From Dongia deserti (GTDB lineage: Bacteria > Pseudomonadota > Alphaproteobacteria > Dongiales > Dongiaceae): a DNA stretch of 64,000 bases. The notes beneath the pieces are model-generated. The model made no database searches and had not been told where the DNA came from. It saw only the letters and a program-made list of their open reading frames with translations. Both the position numbers and the translations under genes were made by a program. Of the stretch, positions 57,329 through 64,000 are shown in pieces. The stretch is taken from contig NZ_QORW01000002.1 of the NCBI RefSeq assembly GCF_003574735.1, positions 186,001-250,000 of the forward strand, given 5' to 3'. Position 1 is the first letter of the stretch; each line of letters begins with the position of its first letter.

Positions 57329-58335
57329 GCGCGGTTGCCGCCGCAACCCTAGCGCCTGACACCGCGACCAAGCCGGTTCTGGAAGCGCGGGACTTGCAGC
57401 GCCACTACCGGATCGGACGCGGCTGGTTGAGGCAGGCTGCGACGCTGAAAGCGGTGGCCGGCGCGAGCTTTTCGCTGACCGCCGGCCGCACGTTGGCGGT
57501 GGTGGGAGAATCCGGCTGCGGCAAGTCCACCCTAGCCCGCATGATCACCATGATCGAACGGCCGACTGCCGGGCATCTCATGATCGACGGCACTGACATC
57601 GTGGACGCGGACAAGCAGCAGCTGCATGTTCTGCGCCCGAAGGTGCAGATGGTGTTCCAGGATCCCTATGGCTCGCTCAACCCGCGCAAGCAGGTCGGCC
57701 AGATCCTGAGCGAGCCGCTGGAGATCAATACCGACAAGTCCGGCAAGGAGCGGATGGAAATTGCGCGCGCGATGATGGCGCGCGTGGGCCTGCGGCCGGA
57801 ATTCTACACCCGCTACCCACACATGTTCTCCGGTGGTCAGCGCCAGCGCATCGCGATCGCGCGCGCGCTCATCCTCAATCCCAAGATCGTGGTGGCGGAC
57901 GAGCCGGTCTCCGCGCTCGACGTCTCGATCCGCGCGCAGGTCCTGAATCTGTTGATGGATCTGCAGGCGGAGTTCAACCTCGCCTACCTTTTCATCTCGC
58001 ATGATCTAAGCGTCGTGCGGCACATCGCGGATGAGCTGATGGTGATGTATCTCGGCCGCCCGGTGGAACAGGGCCCGAAGCAGGTGATCTTTGCCGAGCC
58101 GCGCCACCCCTACACCCAGGCTCTGCTCGCCGCGACGCCGTCGGTCGACCCCAAGGCACGCTCCAAGCGGCTGACGGTGAAAGGCGAGCTGCCCTCGCCG
58201 ATCGACCCGCCGCCCGGCTGCGCCTTCCACCGGCGCTGCCCGTTCGCAACCGAGGTCTGCGGCATCGAGCGCCCGGAGCTGCGATCCTTCGCCGGCCGGA
58301 TGGTGGCCTGCCATCACGCGGAAAAGACTCTCTGA
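57325..58335 (+). CDS. dppF: Dipeptide ABC transporter ATP-binding protein DppF
   Basis: ATPase of 336 residues and partner of DppD. Walker A is [16 protein letters not shown], the Q-loop region is [15 protein letters not shown], the signature is [17 protein letters not shown], and Walker B is [16 protein letters not shown]. The C-terminal extension has [16 protein letters not shown], as in DppD. ATG 57325 overlaps the dppD stop (ATGA). It is the last gene of the operon; a weak hairpin GGACGG/CCGTCC lies about 50-70 nt downstream (58388-58407). Confidence 0.95.
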   Translation: MSAVAAATLAPDTATKPVLEARDLQRHYRIGRGWLRQAATLKAVAGASFSLTAGRTLAVVGESGCGKSTLARMITMIERPTAGHLMIDGTDIVDADKQQLHVLRPKVQMVFQDPYGSLNPRKQVGQILSEPLEINTDKSGKERMEIARAMMARVGLRPEFYTRYPHMFSGGQRQRIAIARALILNPKIVVADEPVSALDVSIRAQVLNLLMDLQAEFNLAYLFISHDLSVVRHIADELMVMYLGRPVEQGPKQVIFAEPRHPYTQALLAATPSVDPKARSKRLTVKGELPSPIDPPPGCAFHRRCPFATEVCGIERPELRSFAGRMVACHHAEKTL

Positions 58336-58810
58336 CGCTCGATTCGGTCGCCGCGCAGCCGGCGCCATCCTTCACGTGCCTGTGAGCGGACGGCGGACCG
58401 ACCGTCCCTACAGCTGTGGCGCGAGGCGGATCACGCGCCGGCGGTGAGAATCGTCGGATTCCGCCGTTTCAAAGTCGGTATCAAAACATGGTTGATGGAA
58501 CGCTGCGCTATTTTTGCCACAGGTAGCTCTCCGGCTCTCGCAACCGCTGCTGGCGGACTATGGCTTAATGCCGACGCCTATGCTAACTCATCGCCGGGGC
58601 GCGATAATCCAGCCATGGCGGAGCTTTTTGCCGGCGTTGAGTTACGAACAGTTAACTTGCGCTGTGTGACGATCCGGCCACGTGTGCGATTGCCAGCGTC
58701 TCGAATGATGGGGTTTCGGCGGCAGGGATGCCGCCGGATCGGGGGCGGTGGAAAGGCTCGAGAAGGGCCCGGCCAACACAAGGGCCGACTGCCGACAGAA
58801 GGTTGATCGA
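58336..58810. other. 475-nt spacer between dppF and mlaA
   Basis: No gene is supported; one 120-codon open frame (58444-58806) lacks a ribosome site, has unusual composition and matches no family I recognise. The region contains the small hairpin noted after dppF and AT-richer sequence around 58560-58670, which likely includes the mlaA promoter, but no convincing promoter pair was found. Confidence 0.5.
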
Positions 58811-59674
58811 ATGATGCTGCACAAGAACTCGAAATTTCGCGTAACGCTGATCGCGGCGACGCTTGGCCTCTCCGTGCTCGCGACCGGTTGCGCGACCAAG
58901 CCAGACCCCGCCGACGAGGCCGCGGTCCAAGCCTACCAGGAGGCGAACGATCCCCTCGAGCCGATGAACCGCTATTTCTTCGAGGTCAACCAGTTCCTCG
59001 ACGAGATCCTGTTGAAGCCGTTCGCCGGCTGGTACCACACCGCCCTGCCAGACCCGGCCGAGGATGGCGTGCGCAACTTCCTGCGCAACCTGAAGTCGCC
59101 GGTCATCTTGGCGAATGATCTATTCCAGGGCGAATGGAGCCGCGCGGGCACGACGGTTGCGCGCTTCTTCATCAACTCGACCATCGGCGTCGGCGGCATC
59201 GTCGACGTGGCGAGCATGATGGACATGAATTATCACGAGGAAGATTTCGGCCAGACCCTGGCCGTGTACGGCGCCGGTGAAGGGCCCTATCTGCATCTGC
59301 CGGTTATCGGCCCCGGCAACCCGCGCGACTATTCGGGTCGCATCGTCGATTACGCGCTCGATCCTTTGACCTGGGTAGGCTACGCTTACAATGTGACGGA
59401 AATCAATACGGCGCGCGCCGGGCTCGAGGCGGTCGACACGCGTGCGCGCAATCTGGAAGCGATCGATGAGCTCAAGAAGGGCTCGGTCGACTTCTATGCG
59501 ACAGTCCGCAGCCTCTATCGCCAGCAACGGAATGACTTGATCCGTAATGGCGAGAGCGAGCAGCAGGCCTCGCAGATCAAGATGATTACCGACGAGATGA
59601 TTCCGGAAGACGGCGACGCGCCGGTGGATTTCAAGGCCGCGCAGTCGGACGAACAAGTCACCGTAGCGGAGTAG
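58811..59674 (+). CDS. mlaA: Phospholipid-binding lipoprotein MlaA (VacJ)
   Basis: Outer-membrane lipoprotein of 287 residues that removes mislocalised phospholipids from the outer leaflet. The signal peptide VTLIAATLGLSVLATG ends at lipidated Cys27. Family motifs are NDPLEPMNRYFFEVNQFLD, VRNFLRNLKSPVILANDLFQ, FFINSTIGVGGIVDVASMM, and EDFGQTLAVYGAGEGPYLHL. ATG 58811 or the next codon, ATG 58814, could be the start. mlaC follows by 2 nt. Confidence 0.95.
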   Translation: MMLHKNSKFRVTLIAATLGLSVLATGCATKPDPADEAAVQAYQEANDPLEPMNRYFFEVNQFLDEILLKPFAGWYHTALPDPAEDGVRNFLRNLKSPVILANDLFQGEWSRAGTTVARFFINSTIGVGGIVDVASMMDMNYHEEDFGQTLAVYGAGEGPYLHLPVIGPGNPRDYSGRIVDYALDPLTWVGYAYNVTEINTARAGLEAVDTRARNLEAIDELKKGSVDFYATVRSLYRQQRNDLIRNGESEQQASQIKMITDEMIPEDGDAPVDFKAAQSDEQVTVAE

Positions 59675-59676
59675 TC

Positions 59677-60288
59677 ATGCTTACATTGACGTCGAGCCGC
59701 CGGCTGCTCATTGCCGCCGGACTGGCGCTGTCTGGATGGAGCCTCGCGCCCGCCGCGCAGGCTTCCGCCGATCCAACTTCCTTCATCGAGGAAGTCAGCA
59801 GCAAGGCCATTACCGAGATGGCGCCTGCTGCCCAGGAGACCGACAAGCAACGCGCGGCCAAGCTGAAGCCGCTGCTGGAGCAATATTTCGACATGCCTTC
59901 CATCGCCCGCTACATGCTGGGCGCCTATTGGCGAAAGGCGACGCCGGAGGAGCAGAGCGAGTTCACGGCGGTCCTGACGGACTTTCTGGCACTGGCCTAT
60001 GGCAAACGCTTCGCGACCTATACCGGCCATCAGATGGATATCGGCCGGGTGCGCGACGAAGGCGACGGCCGGTCGGTCGTGTTCTCGACCGTCAAGCTGC
60101 CGAGCGGCGACCCTGCGCGGGTCGACTGGACCGTCGAGCAGGCCGACGGTAGCTACAAGATCGCCGACGTCAAGGTTGAGGGCCTCAGCCTCGCCGACAC
60201 CCACCGCCAGGAATTCGCCTCCGTCATCAGCAAGCACGGCGGCAGCGTCAGCGCCCTGATCGACGTGCTGAAGCAGAAGGTGCGGTAG
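59677..60288 (+). CDS. mlaC: Phospholipid transport periplasmic protein MlaC
   Basis: Periplasmic lipid chaperone of 203 residues (Ttg2D/MlaC family) that shuttles phospholipids between MlaA and the inner-membrane complex. The signal peptide (RRLLIAAGLALSGWSLAPAA) is cleaved near AQAS. The motif QYFDMPSIARYMLGAYWRKA and the segment WTVEQADGSYKIADVKVEGL are typical. It is tightly coupled to mlaA. A strong terminator follows. A decayed copy of its last 52 codons lies at 62599-62757. Confidence 0.93.
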   Translation: MLTLTSSRRLLIAAGLALSGWSLAPAAQASADPTSFIEEVSSKAITEMAPAAQETDKQRAAKLKPLLEQYFDMPSIARYMLGAYWRKATPEEQSEFTAVLTDFLALAYGKRFATYTGHQMDIGRVRDEGDGRSVVFSTVKLPSGDPARVDWTVEQADGSYKIADVKVEGLSLADTHRQEFASVISKHGGSVSALIDVLKQKVR

Positions 60289-60314
60289 CGTTGCTTGCAG
60301 CCGCTGAGCTGAAA

Positions 60315-60349
60315 AAGGCCGCGGATTGCTCCGCGGCCTTCTTGCTTTC
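60315..60349 (+). terminator. Rho-independent terminator after mlaC
   Basis: AAGGCCGCGGA (60315-60325), the loop TTGC, and TCCGCGGCCTT (60330-60340) form a perfect 11-bp hairpin preceded by an A run and followed by CTTGCTTTC. It lies 26 nt after the mlaC stop and also between mlaC and the convergent chemotaxis-receptor gene. Confidence 0.85.
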
Positions 60350-60375
60350 ATGGGGCCTCTCTGGTCCGATCGAGA

Positions 60376-62175
60376 TCAGGCTGTGCGCACTTTCTGGAGA
60401 AAGCCGGCGACCTCGCTGCGCAGCTGCGTCACCTGGGCCGAGACCTTTTCTGCCGCCGACCCGACGTCCGAGGCCGCCGCACCGGTGCGGCTCGCGGCGC
60501 CGGTGACGCCCTCCACATTCTGCGCCGCATCCTGGGTGCTGACCGCCGCCTGCTGCACGTTGCGGGATATTTCCTGCGTGGCTGCGCCCTGCTCTTCTAT
60601 TGCGGCCGCGATGGCGCTCGAGGCTTCGTCGATCCGGCGGATCACTTCGATGATGGCGCGGATCGACTGTACGGATCTCTCAGTCGCGGATTGGATCTCC
60701 CCGATCTGCCCACTGATCTCCTCGGTCGCGCGTGCCGTCTGGTTGGCAAGGGACTTGACCTCGGAGGCGACGACCGCGAACCCTTTCCCCGCCTCGCCGG
60801 CGCGGGCCGCTTCGATCGTTGCGTTGAGCGCCAGCAGATTGGTCTGTCCCGCGATATCGCTGATGAGCCGCACGACGTCGCCGATCTTCTCCACTGCCTG
60901 AACGAGGCTCTGCACCTGGCCATCGGTCTGCTCGGCCGTGACCGCGGCTTCGTTCGTGACCGCGTTCGACTGGCTGACTTGCCGGCTGATCTCCGCGATC
61001 GAGGCGCTCAGCTCATCGCCCGCCGCAGCGACGGTCTGCACATTGCCCGAGGCGTCGCGCGAAGCGTTGGCGACCATCTGGATGCGCTTTGACGTGTCTT
61101 CCGCGATCGCACTCATGTTGCTGGCCGTGGCGCGCATGTCTCCCACCGATTGAGTGAGCGTCGCAAGCACACTCTCGATCTTCGCGTCGAACTGCCGGAC
61201 CAGGCCATCCATCGTCTTCGACCGCGCCTCGCGCTCCGCACTGATGCGGCTCTGTTCGCTCTGCAGTCTGTCGGTCTCGATGAGATTGGCCTTGAACATC
61301 TCCACGGCGCGCGACATCTCGCCGATCTCGTCTTCGCGCTCGCGATCGGGGATCTCGATCGAAAGCTCCTGGCGCGTGAGCGCCGCCATTGCCTGCCGCT
61401 GCCGATCCAGCGGGCGCAGCACGCGGGCAAAGATGATGAAGGCGGTTGCAGCAACCACCGCGATCAGCAGCGCCAGCGCTGCCTGGAAGCCGAGCCTATA
61501 ATGATCGGCGATTGCTTCTTCCTGCGCAATCGTGCCGGCAGTGCGTTCGTCCAGGAGCACGAAGAACTGGTCGATCGGCTTCATAATCTCGGCCTTGAAG
61601 GTATGGTATTGCGCCGAATGCAGGAGGTTCCGCGCCAGCTCGAAATCGGGCTCTCGTTTGATGGAGTAGTTGCCCTGGGCATCCGCGAACAAGCCTTTGA
61701 CCGCGTTCATCGCCTGGACTTCGAGGTTGATGAGCCCGTCCGACCTCTTCTTCGCCTCGTCCAGCTTCGCGAGTTCCTGGTCGGTGAACCCGGCTTGGCG
61801 CATCAGGTCAAGCAGTGCCACCGCAGAGCCGCTCGGGCGCGGCGCTTTCTGACCGGCCGCCACGAAGTCCCAGTAGATGCGGCTATACTGCATCGGTCGT
61901 GGCTTGTCGCCGCCGCGAATGGCGACGACATCGAGATATTGCTCTTCGTAGCCAGGGTCGCCCGTTACCACGTAAGTACGCGCGAGGCGCGTTAGATCGT
62001 CGGAGCTTTGACGCAACTCGTCGGCCAGCAGATAGGATTCGTATCTGCTCCGCTGCGCCTCCGCGACCTTCTGCTGTTGCTCCGAGTAAAGTGTCCAAGA
62101 AACGGCCAGAGAAGCCGCGGCAACGACGTTCAATGCGACGATGCCGACGCAGAGCCGCCGAATGGAAATGTGCAT
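60376..62175 (-). CDS. Methyl-accepting chemotaxis protein
   Basis: Transmembrane chemoreceptor of 599 residues. TM1 is at about residues 9-29 ([19 protein letters not shown]). A helical periplasmic sensor region of about 200 residues follows, then TM2 at about 229-255 ([18 protein letters not shown]), HAMP, and the signalling domain from about 330. The hairpin tip contains [20 protein letters not shown] and [20 protein letters not shown], the usual receptor core. The C-terminus is KVRTA, without a CheR-binding pentapeptide. ATG 62175 is preferred because GGGAG lies upstream; the ligand is unknown. No other chemotaxis gene is nearby. Confidence 0.92.
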   Translation of the reverse strand: MHISIRRLCVGIVALNVVAAASLAVSWTLYSEQQQKVAEAQRSRYESYLLADELRQSSDDLTRLARTYVVTGDPGYEEQYLDVVAIRGGDKPRPMQYSRIYWDFVAAGQKAPRPSGSAVALLDLMRQAGFTDQELAKLDEAKKRSDGLINLEVQAMNAVKGLFADAQGNYSIKREPDFELARNLLHSAQYHTFKAEIMKPIDQFFVLLDERTAGTIAQEEAIADHYRLGFQAALALLIAVVAATAFIIFARVLRPLDRQRQAMAALTRQELSIEIPDREREDEIGEMSRAVEMFKANLIETDRLQSEQSRISAEREARSKTMDGLVRQFDAKIESVLATLTQSVGDMRATASNMSAIAEDTSKRIQMVANASRDASGNVQTVAAAGDELSASIAEISRQVSQSNAVTNEAAVTAEQTDGQVQSLVQAVEKIGDVVRLISDIAGQTNLLALNATIEAARAGEAGKGFAVVASEVKSLANQTARATEEISGQIGEIQSATERSVQSIRAIIEVIRRIDEASSAIAAAIEEQGAATQEISRNVQQAAVSTQDAAQNVEGVTGAASRTGAAASDVGSAAEKVSAQVTQLRSEVAGFLQKVRTA

Positions 62176-62289
62176 GATGAGTGCTCCCACAAGGATTTTT
62201 TTGACGTGATGCCGCGCAGCTTCGCCATGGCGCTCGAAGTTGCTCAGGTCGCGCACAGGGTAAGATATTTCGATGTGCTGCTTAATGCC

Positions 62290-62360
62290 GTGTTAAAACC
62301 GCACGGTTCGTCACCATGCAAAAGCATGGCTATTCGGGAGTATGGGTTCGAGTACGAACC
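62290..62360. other. Spacer with three small hairpins upstream of the chemoreceptor gene
   Basis: CCGTG-ttaaaaccg-CACGG (62288-62306), CCATGC-AAAA-GCATGG (62314-62329) and GGTTCG-AGTA-CGAACC (62345-62360) follow one another. No gene is evident. They may belong to the receptor gene's upstream region or be debris of the rearranged segment downstream. Confidence 0.4.
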
Positions 62361-62496
62361 GGCGGCGAGCGGAATGGAATGTCACCCTACATTTCGCTGA
62401 ATGCAGAAGCCACGGATCTGCCGCCTTCGGCCTCTTGTGCCGGGTCTCTCGATCAAGCGGTTCGAAGTGCGCAGTTCGCCGGTGAACGGCGGACTA

Positions 62497-62598
62497 TGGC
62501 GACAGCCAGCCGGCATAGACGGCGGCCTGGTAAGAGAAGTAGCCCGCGGCGGCGATCAGCAGCCCGCCGGCGATGCTTTCCGCCCAGACAACAAACCC
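62497..62598 (-). pseudogene. Possible C-terminal remnant of a membrane protein gene
   Basis: Read on the minus strand, an open stretch of 34 codons ends in TAG (62495-62497) and encodes a hydrophobic segment, including SIAGGLLIAAAGYFSYQAAV and a final YAGWLSP. It looks like the last transmembrane helix of a protein, but its upstream part is replaced by the mlaC-like fragment at 62599. No start or ribosome site is present. I cannot name the family, and chance hydrophobicity is possible. Confidence 0.35.
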
Positions 62599-62757
62599 AT
62601 CGAGCAGGCCGACGGCAGCTACAAGATCGCCGACGTGAAAGTCGATGGCCTCAGCCTCACCGACGCGCACGGCCAGGAATTTGCCTCCGTCATCAGCAAG
62701 AACAGCGGCAGCGTGAGCGCCCTGATCTAGGTAGTACTAAAGCGGAAGGTCAGGTAA
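62599..62757 (+). pseudogene. Decayed 3' fragment of a second mlaC copy
   Basis: This segment aligns codon by codon with the last 52 codons of mlaC (60133-60288). It encodes EQADGSYKIADVKVDGLSLT, then VISKNSGSVSALI. Where mlaC has GAC after CTGATC, this copy has the stop TAG at 62728-62730. One extra codon and further changes follow before a TAA at 62755-62757, matching the mlaC stop. The N-terminal three quarters are missing, so it cannot encode a working protein. Confidence 0.85.
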
Positions 62758-62786
62758 CTCGCCTTTTCCTCGCATCGATCGAATCG

Positions 62787-62819
62787 CAAGGGGCCGCGGA
62801 ATGATCTGCGGGGCCCTTG
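62787..62819. terminator. Terminator-like hairpin after the mlaC fragment
   Basis: GCAAGGGGCCGCGGA (62786-62800), the loop ATGA, and TCTGCGGGGCCCTTGC (62805-62820) form an imperfect stem. Its core GGCCGCGGA resembles that of the mlaC terminator at 60315-60340, and it lies at a similar distance (about 30 nt) after the fragment, so it is plausibly the duplicated terminator. It also lies just beyond the end of the minus-strand reductase gene. Confidence 0.55.
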
Positions 62820-62844
62820 CCGTTCCGCATCGTGCCGTCTGATT

Positions 62845-63906
62845 TCATCTGCGTTTGAACAGGCCGCGCATCCGCGCCAACAGTGAGCGATTGCGGTCTG
62901 GTGGAGGCGCCGCAGTGAAAGAGTCGGCGTGGATGTCTCGCATCTCAACACCGCGCGACGTTGCAACAGCGGTCACTGCATCGACCATGGGCGGCGGCCC
63001 CGCAACGTAGAGCTTTGTGCCATCGAAGTGGGAAAAGTCTTCGGCGATCGCCTCATGCACGAGGCCGCTCCGTCTTCCGCCGGTGCGGCGCGCCTCGGAG
63101 AGCACAATTTCGAGCCGGAAGTTCGGATGCGCGGCGGCAAGGGCGCGAAGCTCTGGCTCGCAGTAGACGTCCCGCTCGTCGCGCACACCGAAGTAGCAGT
63201 GGATCATCCGATCTGATCCGCGAGCCAGCGCCGTACGTATAATTGACCGGATGGGAGCAAGGCCGGATCCGCCCGCCGCAACGATCATCGGGCCGGTATG
63301 CGTTTGCCGGAGGGTGGCGGTGCCGAACGGTCCTTCAAGGCCGATGGCGTCGCCAAGCCGCAACTGCTCGGCGATGTACCGGCTGGCCAGGCCTTCCGGC
63401 CTGCGACGAACATGGAACTCCAGCACCGGCTCGTCGGGCCGATTCGCCATGCTGTAGCTGCGGCCCGGCAGATCTCCAAAGTGCAGCAGGCAGTACTGCC
63501 CGGCTTCAAACGTCAAAGGACCATCGCTCACTTCAAGAAACAGCCGCCGTATGTCGTGGGTCGAATCTTCCAGTCCGACGACCACGGCGCTCGCGCGGCG
63601 GACAGGCACAAGTGCGGGGACCTCCACGTCGGCGAGCCAAGCTATGGTCACATCGCTCTTCGGCCAGCTCCGACACGGCAGTATGACGCGCTCGGCCCGC
63701 TCGGACGGCGTCAGGATCGCGGGATCTGCCGGTGGCTCCGAACGCACTTCGCCGGCTATCAGACGCGACTTGCAGGCGCCGCATTCACCGACGCGGCAGC
63801 TGTGCGGAAAGGGCACGCCCGCAGCCAAGGCGGCATCGAGGATGGTCCCCCTGCGCGCGGGAAGTTGAGTTCCGACCTGTTCGATGGTGATGGTGTGCAT
63901 CGACAT
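62845..63906 (-). CDS. 2Fe-2S ferredoxin / FAD-NAD(P)H reductase component
   Basis: Electron-transfer protein of 353 residues. The N-terminal plant-type ferredoxin domain has cysteines 37, 42, 45 and 78 in CRVGECGAC and VILPC. The FAD domain has GRSYSMANRP, and the NAD(P) domain has GPMIVAAGGSGLAPIRSIIR and LYVAGPPPMVDAV. This layout is that of reductases serving multicomponent oxygenases such as phenol or alkene monooxygenases. The ATG at 63906 directly abuts the stop codon of the upstream minus-strand gene, so the two are likely cotranslated and functionally paired. Confidence 0.9.
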   Translation of the reverse strand: MSMHTITIEQVGTQLPARRGTILDAALAAGVPFPHSCRVGECGACKSRLIAGEVRSEPPADPAILTPSERAERVILPCRSWPKSDVTIAWLADVEVPALVPVRRASAVVVGLEDSTHDIRRLFLEVSDGPLTFEAGQYCLLHFGDLPGRSYSMANRPDEPVLEFHVRRRPEGLASRYIAEQLRLGDAIGLEGPFGTATLRQTHTGPMIVAAGGSGLAPIRSIIRTALARGSDRMIHCYFGVRDERDVYCEPELRALAAAHPNFRLEIVLSEARRTGGRRSGLVHEAIAEDFSHFDGTKLYVAGPPPMVDAVTAVATSRGVEMRDIHADSFTAAPPPDRNRSLLARMRGLFKRR

Positions 63907-64000
63907 CTACTCCAGCTCCAGCGTGAGCGGATGAAGATGCTGTGTGTGCCGCGTCTGTGCATGATCAAACGCCACGACCCACAGATAGGTTTCACTCGTG
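63907..64000 (-). CDS. C-terminal end of an unidentified gene (runs off right edge)
   Basis: On the minus strand the last 30 codons of a gene are visible, including ETYLWVVAFDHAQTRHTQHL, ending TLELE and a TAG at 63907-63909. The stop touches the ATG of the reductase gene. The tail is His-rich and I cannot assign a family. From the context it could be an oxygenase subunit or another partner of the reductase. Confidence 0.6.
   Translation of the reverse strand, partial: TSETYLWVVAFDHAQTRHTQHLHPLTLELE

Noticed and set aside
58444-58806. 120-codon plus-strand frame upstream of mlaA
   Set aside because: No ribosome site, no recognisable domain, odd composition, and it runs into the mlaA leader.
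62401-62730. 109-codon frame that includes the mlaC-like segment
   Set aside because: Its first half is unrelated noise and its end is the internal nonsense codon of the decayed mlaC copy; treated as a pseudogene fragment.

Overview
The window is a gene-dense, high-GC stretch of bacterial chromosome and almost certainly alphaproteobacterial. The evidence is a canonical division and cell-wall (dcw) cluster in alphaproteobacterial order, an FtsZ with a long Pro/Gln-rich linker, mlaA next to mlaC, a DUF1127-type protein, and strong G/C bias at third codon positions. The overall look suggests a free-living Rhodospirillales- or Hyphomicrobiales-like bacterium; I cannot name a genus. I saw no tRNA or rRNA gene, insertion sequence, prophage or CRISPR array.

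Layout. 1-1724: 5' part of a hydantoinase/5-oxoprolinase gene (minus strand). 1863-4460: djlA-like co-chaperone and an Uup-type ABC-F ATPase. 4457-9015: complete branched-chain amino-acid ABC transporter operon livK-livG-livF-livH-livM (minus). 9445-11069: EamA transporter and an N-acetylmuramoyl-L-alanine amidase. 11079-11480: RNase P RNA. 11910-30672: uninterrupted dcw cluster mraZ-rsmH-ftsL-ftsI-murE-murF-mraY-murD-ftsW-murG-murC-murB-ddl-ftsQ-ftsA-ftsZ, mostly joined by 4-nt ATGA overlaps, preceded by a 10-bp-periodic MraZ-box array and closed by a strong terminator. 30876-35534: bamD (own promoter), recN, ligA. 35535-36712: two small related-looking membrane proteins. 36767-47066: Xaa-Pro aminopeptidase, a triple-repeat DUF1127-like protein, a LysR/SDR/tautomerase trio, a putative lipoprotein, prmA, a UvrD helicase and an aspartoacylase-family protein. 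47337-51844: an MddA-like methanethiol methyltransferase divergent from a SARP/BTAD-alpha/beta-hydrolase fusion, then a second aspartoacylase paralogue and a GST. 51937-58335: 4HBT thioesterase and the dipeptide transporter operon dppABCDF. 58811-60288: mlaA-mlaC lipid-trafficking genes. 60376-62175: a chemotaxis receptor. 62599-62757: a decayed second copy of the 3' end of mlaC. 62845-64000: a ferredoxin-reductase electron-transfer protein and the tail of the gene upstream of it.

How the genes work together. The core is peptidoglycan precursor synthesis (MurB-G, MraY, Ddl), septal synthesis (FtsI, FtsW) and division control (MraZ, FtsL, FtsQ, FtsA, FtsZ), with outer-membrane assembly (BamD) and DNA repair (RecN, LigA) downstream. 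Two large ABC uptake operons (branched-chain amino acids; dipeptides), an exporter and several peptidase-like enzymes suggest a life on amino acids and peptides.

The most unusual stretch is about 45.9-51.9 kb. There a SARP-type regulator carrying its own hydrolase domain faces a sulfur-methylating enzyme across a spacer with 11-bp-spaced direct heptamers, and two acylase paralogues flank the pair. Other items worth a second look are the three-repeat DUF1127 protein, an SDR without the catalytic tyrosine, and the mlaC fragment on the far side of the chemotaxis-receptor gene.
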